This document shows positions 22,190 to 33,191 of a DNA stretch of 64,000 nucleotides, in pieces. The position numbers were made by a program, and so were the translations under genes. Source of the DNA: Tenodera sinensis (taxonomy: Eukaryota; Arthropoda; Insecta; Mantodea; Mantidae); NCBI GenBank assembly GCA_030765045.1, contig CM060961.1:35444805-35508804 (forward strand), read 5' to 3'. The notes under the pieces are model-generated. The model had not been told where the DNA came from. It did no database searches and saw nothing but the letters and a program-made list of their open reading frames with translations. The first letter of the stretch is position 1. Each line of letters begins with the position of its first letter.

Positions 22190-22640
22190 TGCCTTCCAAA
22201 AATGCGATAAGAAGACTTTTGAAGAAAATCTACACACGATAAACTATCCTTTTTATGCTAAGTTTTCCCTTAATTGTTACTTTTTCTAAAAATTCCTAAT
22301 GATTTTATGTTTAGATGTATGCAAGATAAATTAAATGAATATTTTGAGTTTTTTGCGAGTACCATATGAGCAGGGAGCGGAGTTTTAGTAAGTAAACATA
22401 GGAATGAGATTAACAGCACGGAGTATAGAACCGGCAGGTAGCGTGAGGGCTGTACACCGGCATTTCCACTTCCCGTTGTAGATGCACGGTTAGCTTGATG
22501 GATTTCTTACTAAAACCCCGCTCCCGGTCACGAGTTATATATAATCTGTAAACCATTAAAAATAGACAAAATCTTAGTACAGAGAAATATTGATCGCATC
22601 AAATCACATCATTTACCTTTGTCACATGTCACTCAGTCTA
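22190..22640 (-). repeat. Diverged family A copy carrying a small TIR element
   Basis: Outside 22373-22525 the minus strand matches the middle of family A: gaagacttttgaagaaaatc and actatcctttttatgctaag on one side, gtaaaccattaaaaatagac and acaaaatcttagtacag on the other. Strongly diverged, so an old copy. Confidence 0.65.
22373..22525. mobile_element. 153-bp miniature inverted-repeat element
   Basis: 20-bp terminal inverted repeats gggagcggagttttagtaag (22373-22392) and cttactaaaaccccgctccc (22506-22525) match at 19 of 20 positions. It lies inside an old family A copy whose sequence resumes on the far side. No obvious target-site duplication remains. The interior is short and non-coding, so it depends on a transposase elsewhere. 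Confidence 0.75.
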
Positions 22641-23201
22641 CATTTCATAACAGTAGTGCGATTTGGAAAGAGCTGGATGATACTAGTTCAACAGAAATAA
22701 GGGTTTAGAACTCTCTATTCAATGATAAAGCTTCTGAAAGGTAGGTTGGCACTGAACATGCACTTTGTACACCCTTCCTTATGTTAATAACTTATTCCTT
22801 TTCGAGATTGTGGTGCTATACAGAACTTTTACCAGGAATACCGCACGGATATATTTATAGTACTATAAACGCGAACTTAAAAACCTAACCATAAAGAGCA
22901 GTAAGTGGTGCATAACCTTATATCAGATTCAGGAACAGTCTCCTCCATTTCGATTAGAAAAGACACCCTAATCTTTGTTCTGTTCAGTACCGACTATAAC
23001 AGCTCATTAAAACAACAGAGTACCTACCTTCTTTGACAGTAATATTTTTATCCACTTCTCATGCAGTGAATTATTAACGGTTGAGGTTTTTAATTCCAAA
23101 GAGAAATGTTAGGGAGAGAGAAAATAATTGCAATAAATAATTACATACATAATGTGGTAAACCTGGATGGTTTATTAGGTGTGTAATTTATGGTCAGGTA
23201 A

Positions 23202-23202
<1 letters not shown>
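22641..23202. other. No recognised gene
   Basis: AT-rich sequence without recognisable repeat or coding content. Confidence 0.6.

Positions 23203-23241
<39 letters not shown>
23203..23241. repeat. (AC)n microsatellite
   Basis: About 19 AC units, not obviously within a family A copy. Confidence 0.95.
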
Positions 23242-23249
<8 letters not shown>

Positions 23250-23250
<1 letters not shown>

Positions 23251-24130
23251 GCTTATAGAGTGTCCCAAAAGACACCAACAACGCTTAGTATGTTGTGTGG
23301 GACGGCAAACTGATCAGCTCTGAGATAGGAACCGCTGTCCGAAAATGCACGGTTTGGACGCTGTAGTGCATTGGAATCTGAGATGCTCGTACGTTTACAA
23401 TTCATCAATAAACCCAATATCAACCTGTCTACATTCAAAATGGGCTTCGAACTGCGTATCCCCTACGTTATTCCAGAGCCTATATCAGCACATCACATGA
23501 CCCAATACTTGCAGTTGTCTTTGAAGGTTATCAATCGATCCGTGGACTCGAGTCATAAGGTCCTCCGCTGACGTTACAGCAGTGTCATACATATGACTCC
23601 ACTAAATAGTTGAGAGGTGTCAGATCTGGGGACTGTACTGGCCATACAACTGGTCCTCCTCCACCAATCCATCGATCTGAATATACGACGTTCTGGTGAT
23701 TCCGCATTGGCTAATTTCGAATAGGCATAGCCACATCCCTCAACTGGAAGGAAGAGTAGGTAATATGTCCCTTTTCAAACTGGTGGAGACCGATATCAGA
23801 AGTCACGCCGTATAAATGCCCCACAGACCATTAGAAATGTATGCCAATATCCTATTTTTGCCTCCACTATGATGTAAGTAAGAGTCAGTAAATAATTTTG
23901 GATTCATCTGTATAAGAGCTTGATGCAAACGAAATCATTGAAGAGAAGTGTTAACATATAATTCCCTTACAGATATCTCTTGCTGCCCACACATATATGG
24001 GCTTGTTATTTGTGTGGGCGGCAACTATTATTAGCAATGCTTGCACAGCTATATTGACTCTGCATTTCGTGGGAGGTGTGTACCATGCAGACATTCAGGT
24101 GTTTCGTTAGTTTATATTAATTGGGATAAG
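23250..24130 (-). pseudogene. Tc1/mariner-like transposase relic
   Basis: In the minus-strand frames, a block reading DRWIGGGGPVVWP and then QSPDLTPLNY (about 23608-23675) is the C-terminal catalytic signature of insect DDE transposases (normally RWIGRGGP, then SPDLTPLD with the last acidic catalytic residue). Here that last residue is Asn and the next codons contain a stop. RDVAMPIRN and NHQNVVYS-like wording lies just upstream. Downstream wording such as DNLQRQLQVLGHV and IGFIDEL fits the C-terminal tail. A sequence agtgtcccaaaagac at 23262 could be the decayed terminal repeat. The 5' half (23880-24130) is barely recognisable. Multiple stops and frameshifts make it non-functional. Confidence 0.7.
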
Positions 24131-24862
24131 TGCTTTATGCGAAGTTCCTGCCAAATGTGACACCGCATACTTTCTGCTTGTTGGCTTCTATCCTTAATGT
24201 TATATTTTCTCAAATGGGAAGGCGTTATTGCTTTTTTTTTTTTTTTTTTTTTTTTTTTCGTAGTCATGCAAACAGAACGAATTTTAAGGCCATCATATAA
24301 CGATGGTATATCAAAATATCGGAGATCCTTCCTCATGTGACATAAGTTTAACATTTTATAACACTGATTGTAAACAGTAACATATATTAAACGAATATAA
24401 TATGGAATATATCTAATACGGAAACAATAACAATCTTTATCTGAAAATTTAAAACAGTTAATCATACCAAAAATAAAATTAAAAAATTAGGGTAATATTT
24501 TGATATTCAGGGCTCTGCACCCAGTTAATACCACAAATGTTTGAACTAATACAAACTTGCTGATCCGTAGTTCAGGGGTGAAGAAATGTATGTTAATTCT
24601 TTGCCTTAAGGTAAGCATGGAGGGATTTGAGGTGTGGTAATAAACACGTTTGGGATCAATGCGAGGTGAAAACCCAGGTCACCATTTCCCTTCTTCTTCT
24701 TCCATGCTTCTTTAGCCACCTTGCTTGGTCGAAATTACTTTATACCCTTGGTTATAACGGAGGCCGGTAACAAACCCGCAGAGGATGTTGCATTTAACCA
24801 AATTCACCGTTTGCTTTTCGTGAGGGTTTGAATAATATAGGGCTCACTTTTCCCTGCACATA

Positions 24863-24863
<1 letters not shown>
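24131..24863. other. Unassigned, with poly(T) tract
   Basis: Contains a 27-nt T-run at 24232-24258, possibly the reversed tail of an unrecognised retroposon. The part at 24600-24760 is GC-richer with tRNA-like hints but no proper B box. Confidence 0.5.

Positions 24864-24919
<56 letters not shown>
24864..24919. repeat. (AC)n microsatellite
   Basis: 28 AC units with no interruption. Confidence 0.97.
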
Positions 24920-24920
<1 letters not shown>

Positions 24921-25064
24921 AAACAGCTCTGGGTGCTGCACACAAAGGACCGCCTGGCGCCAGCAGTACTGGTCTCCTCATGGTGCCACACTGAATAATG
25001 AAATGGTCTATTTCATTTGTTTAACTTTTTACATTCCCTACTAGACACCTTGTTAGAGGATGTA

Positions 25065-25910
25065 TTCAATCCACCCAATATTTCAATATAACGATTTCAT
25101 CACGAATACATGTTTAAGGTCCTCTTAATCCTGTTAGGAACAGCCTAACTCAAACAAATTTGGCTTGTTGCACTCACATGACTTTCTCTACTCTTGTACT
25201 ATTTTTACAAACTCATTCCTCTATATTCATGTTAGACAGATTAACGTTTGCAGAAATTATCTTTTTGCTTATTCTCGTGCAGGTGCAAGGAGAACATAGG
25301 AATACAGTAGCCTTTGAACGATAGTCAAATTTATAAAGCTGGTCGCTATATGAAGGCTTTGAAATTCCTTTACCTTTGCACGGCCAAGTGATAAAACAGT
25401 GAATAAGGTCCTTCCAGTATAAGTATTGCAAAGTTCGTACCAATAACAAGAATTATCTCCCAAACAGTACACTCCACAAAAAATACATTTGCACAAAACT
25501 TGCGTGTTTTAATGAGATTTACATTTTTAGTACAGTAATATTTTATTTACCTCTTACGGTTTACTAGTTTTACAAAAATCATCAAGAGTAAATTGGGCTG
25601 CTTGGCCTGTAGCCAGAAAAGTCGAAATATACATTTTATTTGCCATAAAAATGTGATAAACACATGACGTTTTAATCAAAATCGTTATAAAAATCAAAAC
25701 CTCAAAGTTTTCCATGTAAAGGGTTATTTGGGGTAGAGGGATTTTCTTCAAAATCTTCGTGTCTTAAATATCAATTTTGGTTTCCAACCAACTTTGAGTT
25801 TTTAAGTTGTGCTGTTCACGGACACCACACTTAGACACACACAGGCACGAGCGCGCGCGTTTTAGAGTCAGAGGGCCACAAAAGATATATTTCCGGTGTG
25901 TTCTGTGTGG
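25065..25910 (+). repeat. Family A copy with inverted head
   Basis: Before L1, 25065-25135 reads ccacccaatatttcaatata and acatgtttaaggtcctctta, a decayed reverse complement of L9-L8. L1 (gttgcactcacatgactttc), L2, L4-like, L5-like, L6-like, L7, a CA remnant and L8/L9 scraps follow. Between L2 and L3 it carries the segment gctggtcgctatatgaaggc, shared with copies at 34875, 60735 and 62388, which marks a subfamily. Confidence 0.85.
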
Positions 25911-26587
25911 TTAATTTGGTTGTGTTATTGCTAAATTGGATGCTTTTGCTTGTATCGATCTTAATTATCACTTAAGTTAAAACTGGATACCAATATTGTG
26001 TAATTTTGTTTTGCATTTGTTTGAAATTAGTAGTATGTAATGTATTATTTCATCTTTATTTATAAAATTGTTCTTGTATTACTTATCTGAGAAACGTTTT
26101 GTAGACTTTATGTATTTAATTGCTTTTAAGAAATAACGAACCAGAAGGATCATTTTTAAAATTTTCAGGTTATGTTTATTTATAACTGCTTTAATAAAGA
26201 ACTGATGTCGAATGTCAAAATATGTCAATTGTCCCGTTCCCCTTTGTTTTGACCGCTACATTGAAATCCCTCACAATCAGAACAGTATCGATACAATGAC
26301 AGGAAAACAATCTGCTCTGGCAATCAGTAAGCAGAGGTTTTGTGACTTAAGGTTTTGTCGAGTTTTCACTTTCTCTTCACTTAGTTCTTGTAGTTACTCC
26401 ACTATGCGAATTAGTTCAAGTTTCACTGTAGCTTCACATAGTTATACGGTCAGTTTACTAATTTGATCTAGTTCAACTTTCCCTCAAACTAGACTCGCCT
26501 CCAGCAGGGGAACACAGTTCATTGCCAAATCAACTCCGAAACAATATAGCAGTTTAAACAAGCAAAACGTTATTTTAAGAATTACGC
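25911..26587. other. No recognised gene
   Basis: AT-rich. The open frame at 26212-26466 has no recognisable content. Confidence 0.6.
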
Positions 26588-26641
26588 TCAAAAGTACGAT
26601 ATCGATATTTCACCGGAAATATATGCTCTGAAATCCTCTCA

Positions 26642-26680
<39 letters not shown>

Positions 26681-26887
26681 TTTTTGGAAATCAGCCTGTC
26701 TCTCTTTCTCCCTCATTCCCTCCGCACCCCTACACCCGACACAACCCCTTCCGGCACCTTCCCCCACTCTGCCTCACCTACTCTCTGCCCCTGTGTGTGT
26801 GCGTGTGTGTGTGCGTGCGTAAGTGTGTGTGTGTGTGTGTGTGTTTTTGAACAGCGTATCTCAGACGGAATGTTGGTTAGCTGTAAA

Positions 26888-27336
26888 TAGGGTTGCCAAC
26901 CCCTACGATAATTGTAGGGATGTACGATAATTTGAATGTATAAAAATTCGATACCTGCGAAATATCATTTTCACTGATTTGTTACACCAGAGAAATGAAA
27001 TTCTGTTCAGAAAATTGATGATCAATGGAGATAAGTCGGAATAGCTGATAATCACCGAGAAGATGTTAAAGTTTACGTCAATAACAAATTTGTAAAATGT
27101 TGCAACGGTTAAGGAAGATGAACTTTCAGATGGATAGTGCGAGAAACGTAAGTACTAAAGTTGTAATACTGATTGAGGTCATCAATCTTGTAAGTGGATA
27201 CCATAAACAACAATACTATTATGCTCATATATTTATTGTTGCAGCATTTGCTTTATGATGTACGATAATATTGAATCCAAAGCTATAATTGTGAGTGCCC
27301 GGTACGATAATTTTACTTTTAAGATTGGCAACCCTG
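26888..27336. mobile_element. 449-bp non-autonomous element, hAT-like termini
   Basis: The left end is tagggttgccaa (26888-26899). The right end ttggcaaccctg (27325-27336) reads cagggttgccaa in reverse, 11 of 12 matching. CAGGGTTGCCAA-type ends are typical of hAT elements. Flanking octamers gctgtaaa and gttataag match at 5 of 8 positions, compatible with a decayed 8-bp target duplication. tacgataatt recurs near both ends and at about 27260. No transposase frame is present. Confidence 0.65.
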
Positions 27337-27480
27337 GTTATAAGTCGACCGATATATTATTGCATCTGGCAGTGAGGACGCTTTGGTCTACCGGGAGTTC
27401 GGGAAGTAAGGATTACGTTTACTGTGACGTCAACGTGTGTTTTGGAAAACGGCCAAGGAAGGCCAAGTGCAATTATGGAA
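27337..27480. other. Short GC-richer segment between hAT-like element and family A
   Basis: gcatctggcagtgaggacgc and following sequence belongs neither to the TIR element nor clearly to family A. It may be a further insertion. No coding assignment. Confidence 0.4.
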
Positions 27481-27727
27481 CCTTGGCATTGAAGTTCTGC
27501 ATTCTCTAAAGAGGCACACGAGGATTTTATAGGGATAATTTTTATTTTCTTAAAAATAAAACTAATACTCTTGATGAAAATGCCATATACTTAGGATATT
27601 TCAAATATAAAGCTAATTTATGCCTTGAATTTTTCTTAGGGATAGGCCCTGAAGTTCTCTTCTGTAAGACTTGATTTTTCAAACGGTCCTTTCATCCTGG
27701 ATGACCTTCGTAACCTATAGTCCTTAT

Positions 27728-28070
27728 ATCGGTAGCTCGTGTGATATTGCTAGAACTTGGCGCTTTAGTTCCCAGACTTGGAATGCGCCTGAGTTCGATC
27801 CCACCACGGGTGTTCAGATTTTAGGTCCCTGGTGTAGAAATGGTGCCCTCTCAGCATTAAATATTGAGAAACTGCAATAAGCAAAAGTAGCAGTCACGAA
27901 AGCCAACATTCCTCCGGGGGATGCGTAATGCTGGCCACATATCTCCCTATATCGTTGGAACCAACTCTATTGTGTATATGCCGGTAGTCGGGCTGGTCGG
28001 CCCAGGAGTCAATCGGGCAGTACCACCATTGAATTATCATCATTATTGTTATTGCTATTGTTATTAATAA
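27728..28070 (+). repeat. tRNA-derived SINE
   Basis: A-box-like tagctcgtgtgatattgct is followed by B box gagttcgatccc (27791-27802). The body contains ggtccctggtgtagaaatgg, cctccgggggatgcgtaatg and ctggccacatatct. It ends near 28070 in an ATT/ATC-rich tail (attatcatcattattgttat), as expected for a SINE 3' end. Confidence 0.75.
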
Positions 28071-28874
28071 TTGTTGATGTGCCGAAACATCGGTGGACCA
28101 CCGAAACCGAAATTTGATATTGTGATCCCTTAAATGTGACGTCATGAAGGAGGGTGCTGATCTAATATTTTCTCATGAGCAAGGGGTATGCGATATGCCA
28201 GGCATATGATTATTATCGACCTGCTTTTAAAAGGGTTTTTGTGATTAATTTATAGATTGCAACTGTACAAATACACGGCGATGAGTTGAAACAGCCGTGT
28301 AAAAGTTACACGTGATATTTGTTTTTCCATGTAGTAACTTTATTACAGAAACAGAGGCAATGGTCTATATAATGAAACGTTTAAAAGCGCACAATGCAAG
28401 GCTCCGGTGAACAACTAAACTGAAATGTTTTAAAGGTAAAAATTCCGTGCTTCAGATGTGAAAAATAAATTGCTCGTGTGATGCTTGGGATTTTCGTGTA
28501 AGCCAGTGAAGCCGTATTATGTCCTGCTGATACTCCAAACAAGAGTACTTTTTGGTAACTGCCTTAATAGGTGTCATTTGCACGTCGGATGTCAGTGACA
28601 TCTGCCTGAAGTTGACGGACTGAAAAGCTGATCCGCCCAAAATACGGTGGAGTGACAGCAGCGAGGCAAGTGCAATATTTCACACCTGCCTGCCTGACTG
28701 CCTGCCTGTCGTCTACTGAAGAGATGCTTGTTTGTTTAGTTTACTTCTTTCACAATATAACAGCAATGTTATAAACAGCAGAATCAGCTGTTGCTTTACT
28801 CTCCCTTTAGGAGGGACTTTCACCCTCCCCGGAGCTTATCACTAGTGGACAAGCGCTGTATTCCCGTCAACATT
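28071..28874. other. No recognised gene
   Basis: GC-richer around 28080-28140 and 28600-28710, where a short tgcctgcc repeat occurs (28686-28706). A 62-codon minus-strand frame at 28452-28640 matches nothing I recognise. Confidence 0.5.
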
Positions 28875-29290
28875 TTCATAATCACGATTTACCTGAAATA
28901 CACGTTTTAAGGTTACTTTAATAAAAATATATGTTGAACTCGCATGACTTTCTCTACTCTTGTACTAACTATTCTTACAAACTCTTATTCCTATATCTTC
29001 TTCGTGTTAGTTGAGATAAACATTTGTACAAATTATCTTATTGTTTATTTCTTTGTAGGTGCAAAGGGGATATTAGAATACAGTAGACTTTGAGCGATAT
29101 TCAAATCTTTTAAAGCTTTGAGATCCTGTTCTCTTTGCACACTTAACATATAAAAAATGAACAACGATGTTCCATTTCACGAAAGTTTTAACTTTTCCGA
29201 AACTCACACAAATAACAAGCAATGGTTCACTCTGCAAAAGAAAATTCATTTAGATATGAATTCCGTGCTTTAGCGAGACCTACAATTTCT
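28875..29290 (+). repeat. Family A copy (inverted head, L1-L3) joined to array B
   Basis: Decayed inverted L9/L8 (cacgatttacctgaaatac, acgttttaaggttactttaa) precedes L1, L2 and an L3 region reduced to aacaagcaatggttcact. The copy stops after tttagcgagacctacaattt, and array B starts at once. Confidence 0.8.
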
Positions 29291-31075
29291 TTTTTCCATA
29301 AAAAACGTGATTTTGCACCAAAAAAACACTTTTATCCCTACTTTTAAAATAACTCAAACCATGTTCTGTATGGTTGAAACAGAAGTGCTATTACATTCAC
29401 ACTGTTTTCTCCTCTCACTATTAGGTGATACATTCACACCTCTTTCTCTACTCACTGTTCCACAAATAAGTCATGCAATTTTCTGTATGTTTGAAATAGA
29501 GATGCTGCATATTACATTCACAGTGGTTTTTCTACTTACTTTTAGGTATCACATTTACATCTCATTCTCTACACACCCTTCTATAAACAATTTTCCATAA
29601 AAAAACCTGATTTTGCACCAATAAAACACTTTTATCCCCCCTTTTAAAATTAGTCATGCCATGCTCTGTATATTTTAAATAGAAATGCTATTACATTCAC
29701 ACTATTTTCTCCTTTCACTATTAGGTATCACGTTCACATCTCTTTCTATACTCTTCTATAAAGAAATCATGCAATTTTCTGTATGTTTGAAACAGAAATG
29801 CTACATATTATATTCATACTGTTTTCTCTACTCACTCTTAGGTAACACATTCACAGCTCTCTCTACTCACTCTTCTACAATTAAGTCATACAATTTCGTG
29901 CATGTTTGAAATAGAAATGCTACGTATTACATGCATACTGTTTTCTCTACTTGCTTTTGGGTAACACTCATAACTGTTTCTCTACTTACTCTTCTAGAAA
30001 TAAGTCATTCAATTTTGTGCATGTTTGATATAGAAATGCTGTATGTGACACAGTGTTTACTCTACTCACTTTTAGGTAACACCTTCACATGTCTGTCTCC
30101 ACTCACTCTTCTACAAACAATTCATATCATCTATACAGCTTGAATGTTTGTATATATCTAACTGTTAATCTCGAAAACCGCTTAACCGATCACCGCGAAA
30201 TTCGGCACTTATATGTATTTTTTTCATTGAGAGTTTTTATGGTAACAATTTTACTACACAATATATTACTTTCAAATGGTTTTCTACTCGCTTTTCTTTT
30301 ACGTAGCGCATTCATGTATCCTCTGTTTGCCTTTCAACATACAATTCATATAATATCCTAGGATTGAAATATAAATGCAGCGTATTACATTCACACGATT
30401 TCCTCTACTAATTCTTCCTTTACGAGACACAATCAGTCTTCTTTCGCTCTTCGTCCTTCAACATATAATTCATACAATTTGCTATATGTTTGAAACAAAT
30501 ACAACGTATTACATTCATATTACTTTCTCTACTCACTTTTGTTTTACGTAACAATTCACATGTTATTCCCTATGGTTTACCAACTTCATACATACCAACG
30601 CCTATACATATCTTATGTTGAAGAGTGATTAAATTCCAAAACAGGTTGACCGACCGCCATGAAAAGTGACATCTAATTTTTTTCATGGCGAAGGTTTTTA
30701 TGCAATCCATTTTACCACGCAATGTATTACGTTCACATGGTTTTCTCTACTCCCTTTTCTTTTACCTAACATACTACTCCTTCTTCTGCAAACAATCCAT
30801 ACATTTTTCCATACACTTAAAATATAAGTGCAACGTATAACATTCACACGGTTTTTCTACTCATTTTTCTTTAGTAAAACACAATTACATTTCTTTCACT
30901 ACTCCCGCTTCGACGAGCAATTGCGAACAATTCATACACTTTTCTATATGTTTGAAACATAAATCCGTAGTACATTCACATGGCTTTATCAACCACCTTT
31001 TCTTTCTGTAGTATTTGATATTCTTCAACATTGCTTTTGCTTAGTGTCGCTCCGGTGTTTTAATAAAAAATAAAT
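29291..31075 (+). repeat. Array family B, about ten degenerate monomers
   Basis: A unit of about 115-120 bp recurs, with key wording gtttgaaatagaaatgct, acgtattacattcacac, ttttctctactcac, aggtaacacattcac and cttctacaaataagtcat. Units can be placed near 29370, 29490, 29673, 29785, 29905, 30025, 30365, 30487, 30820 and 30955. Two longer inserts (around 30140-30260 and 30600-30720) contain aaccgcttaaccgatcaccg-type wording. The 3' end gtgtcgctccggtgttttaa with ataaataaatag recurs at the ends of the other two arrays (45.1 kb, and 62.9 kb reversed), so the array has a fixed terminus. Confidence 0.85.
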
Positions 31076-31129
31076 AAATAGTTAAAAAAGTAAAGTAATC
31101 ACAATTGGTGTCCGGAGTGCGACGAAAAG

Positions 31130-31475
31130 CACGATATGGAACAGTTGATCAAACAAATGTTAGCCAAGATGGACATAATGGGAAATGAAATTAATTCCGG
31201 ATGCGGCAGAGGAAACAAATATGAAAACCGTATTGGAAAAATGTAAACTACGGAATAGAAAATATGGGAACAAAAATGGAAGGCAAATTGAAAATGTAAA
31301 CTCCGAAACGGAAAAGATGAAGACGGGAATTCCAATATGAAGACAAGTCTATCGAAGAATACTAACGAGCGACTGGCCGGGGTTAAGGAAGCCATGGAAG
31401 AACTCGATGGAAGTATGAAGGAGCTTGGCCAACGTGTTTACGTCCTGGAGTCAATCACAGCAGCAAAGAACTGAA
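31130..31475 (+). pseudogene. Coiled-coil gag-like retroelement fragment
   Basis: From ATG at 31136 the frame reads MEQLIKQMLAKMDIMGNEIN and stops after about 36 codons. The final segment (about 31339-31474) reads NERLAGVKEAMEELDGSMKE and then LGQRVYVLESITAAKN before a stop. The regular Leu/Met/Val spacing with many Glu/Lys predicts a coiled coil, as at the start of gag or ORF1 proteins of insect retroelements. The middle has stops and frameshifts. No zinc knuckle, protease or polymerase is attached. The link to retroelements is by style of sequence only. Confidence 0.5.
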
Positions 31476-31786
31476 CTCCATAATGGAACAAATGCTCGAC
31501 GAAAACCTCAAACTGGGTGGATATCTATGGGGGAGGCCTACTTTCAGCAGTACACGTTTTACAGCTGAAATGATGGTGTTTATGCAATATTTTTATGTAT
31601 TTCTATATCTCTTGTATCTCGGACATTACTCTTAACAATTGCGACAAGTAGTTTTATTTAGTTAACGTTTTGCCTTTCAGGTTTGCCTAAATAAGTATCT
31701 TCTCCCACAAAAAATAAGATTTCACAAAAACAGGGGACGAACGATGAATGAAATCATTAATGAAGCGAAATGGAAATTCGGGGGAT
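31476..31786. other. No recognised gene
   Basis: AT-rich, no repeat landmark. Confidence 0.6.
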
Positions 31787-31905
31787 GAATAACCCTGCCC
31801 AGCATACATCAAACCACCGAAAAAACTCATGGATCAAGAAGGTCGGCCACGGGAATCAAACCCCCGACCTCCAGAATGCGAGCTGCGTTAGGATATCTTT
31901 ATTTT
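31787..31905 (-). repeat. tRNA-derived SINE head
   Basis: The minus strand reads cctaacgcagctcgcattct, then gaggtcgggggtttgattcc (B box at 31852-31865), then cgtggccgaccttcttgatc and a body with gctgggcagggttattcatc. Its B-box context resembles the + strand SINE at 4829. Confidence 0.75.
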
Positions 31906-31914
31906 AATGTTTTC

Positions 31915-32170
31915 TTCCTCCCTGAGAATCGCTCAAAATACAGATGCTTCTTTCAAAGGTCGTTTATCTTGATTTCTCAATGTCCATGTTAGATTCCCAT
32001 ATTTCAAAACGATATAGAACCCGTGTTATTGATTCTCTATTTTATTTCAGTTCTCATTGTTTTGTCAAACTATTTCTTGATATATCCCTTTGGTGTATTG
32101 CACTTTATGATGTTTTCTTCTAAATCAGTGTGCATTCTTTCGAGGCTTGTTTCCTTGTTGTCTTTTTAAA
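31915..32170 (-). pseudogene. LINE reverse transcriptase C-terminal fragment
   Basis: Minus-strand frames contain EIK, stop, RINNTGS, then VLYRFEIWESN, and in the next frame WTLRNQDKRPLKEASVF with a stop before AILR. This follows the LYGSExWTLRxxDxxRLxAxEMxFLR pattern of the region after the polymerase domain in non-LTR elements. Several stops and at least one frameshift. It duplicates the subdomain seen at 33365-33620, so it is a separate LINE copy. Confidence 0.6.
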
Positions 32171-32565
32171 TTACTAAGCCCATTATATTTATTCTAGCTC
32201 GTTGCCCACACTACACTATATGTAGTAGAGGAGGTAATAAGCATTCCAAAGAGGCGAACTGCGTAGTGCAGTGACACATTTAATTTTTTTCTTTGAGTTG
32301 GAAAGGTGGAAAATGCTAAAAGATCACCATACTTCTCATTTTCGACATTATCTACCTTATTCCTGGAAAGTTCCAGCTTCTGGCGCTTAGTTCCCACTCT
32401 TGCTACTTTGCCACCATAAATGGTGGACAGCGATAATACGTGAAATGAAATACTGTTTACAAAAGGAATTTTGAGAAGAACGCCTTACAGGTTTTTAAGT
32501 TACATATGCTAATTCTCAGAACCAAGGGCTCCTCTGTTCTACAAGTTCATATTGTATTTTATATA
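32171..32565. other. No recognised gene
   Basis: No recognisable motif. The flank at 32560-32565 ends in TATA, giving the TA target of the next element. Confidence 0.6.
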
Positions 32566-33191
32566 CAGGGTGATTTATGAAGAACTGACAAACTTATTTC
32601 TTTAATTATTTCTATGCTAGCGACAACTTATTATAGCTGAAATGCAGAGGGTTAGGCTTCAGGCCTACACTTTTTGCAGCTCTCTGACACATTAAGTAGC
32701 TGTACCCTGACTTCTGCGATACACATCTTAATGATTTTTTGGGTGACTGCTCCAGTCTTGCTCTTACATCAACAACAACCGTGATAAGCCTAAATGAATG
32801 ATGCCTTTTTCACTAACCAGAGGTCCAGTTGTTTCCAATTTGTTCACCAGCCCCAGTATTGAGTTTCTTAGGGGAGGATTCCGAACATCGAATTCTCTCT
32901 GCTATGCCTTTTGAGTAGCTGTAATTGAATTCGTAATCCAGTTTTGCTTCACAAGGAAGAATCATTAATTTAATGTGTACTCCATTTTGAGGTTGACTAG
33001 AAGAAAATTTCAAAAACAATTCCGACAACAAACCTAACAATTACGAATAAAACAGACATCTGTGCATTTAGTGACAGGCAATCGAAACTCCAGAATATTC
33101 TCTTAATTTGGTGCCAAAATTGGTGCACCGAATAAATTTGGAACAGAATAATTAAAGAAAGAAGTGTCTGAGTTCTTCATAAATCACTCTT
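32566..33191 (-). mobile_element. 626-bp TIR element with transposase HTH remnant
   Basis: Terminal inverted repeats of about 45 bp: the left end begins cagggtgatttatgaagaac, and the right end reversed begins aagagtgatttatgaagaac; both end in ctttaattatt, with 6-7 mismatches. TA flanks both ends (32564-32565 and 33192-33193), the Tc1/mariner signature. Minus-strand frames in between hold LVNKLETTGPL and, in another frame, VRARLEQSPKKSLRCVSQKS followed by YLMCQRAAKSVGLKP, the helix-turn-helix region of an insect Tc1/mariner-like transposase. The catalytic half is missing, so this is an internally deleted, non-autonomous copy. Confidence 0.8.

Larger units (their letters stand above)
26588..27690 (-). 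repeat. Family A copy interrupted by a hAT-like element
   Basis: On the minus strand, L9 and L8 occur at 26600-26645, separated by a 33-nt A-run (26645-26677) from a (TG)n stretch and L7-like ttttgaacagcgtatctcag. The copy breaks at 26888 and resumes past 27480 (acgaggattttatagggata, then ttgatgaaaatgccatatac and gatatttcaaatataaagc), ending around gccctgaagttctcttctgt (the L5 region). Confidence 0.75.

Noticed and set aside
29291..31075. CRISPR-like or regularly spaced repeat array
   Set aside because: The units are long, degenerate and contiguous without unique spacers, and the DNA is clearly animal. It is a tandem satellite-like array.
31099..31395. Minus-strand Ser/Phe-rich frame of 98 codons
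   Set aside because: It is the antisense shadow of the Lys/Glu-rich coiled-coil frame on the + strand.
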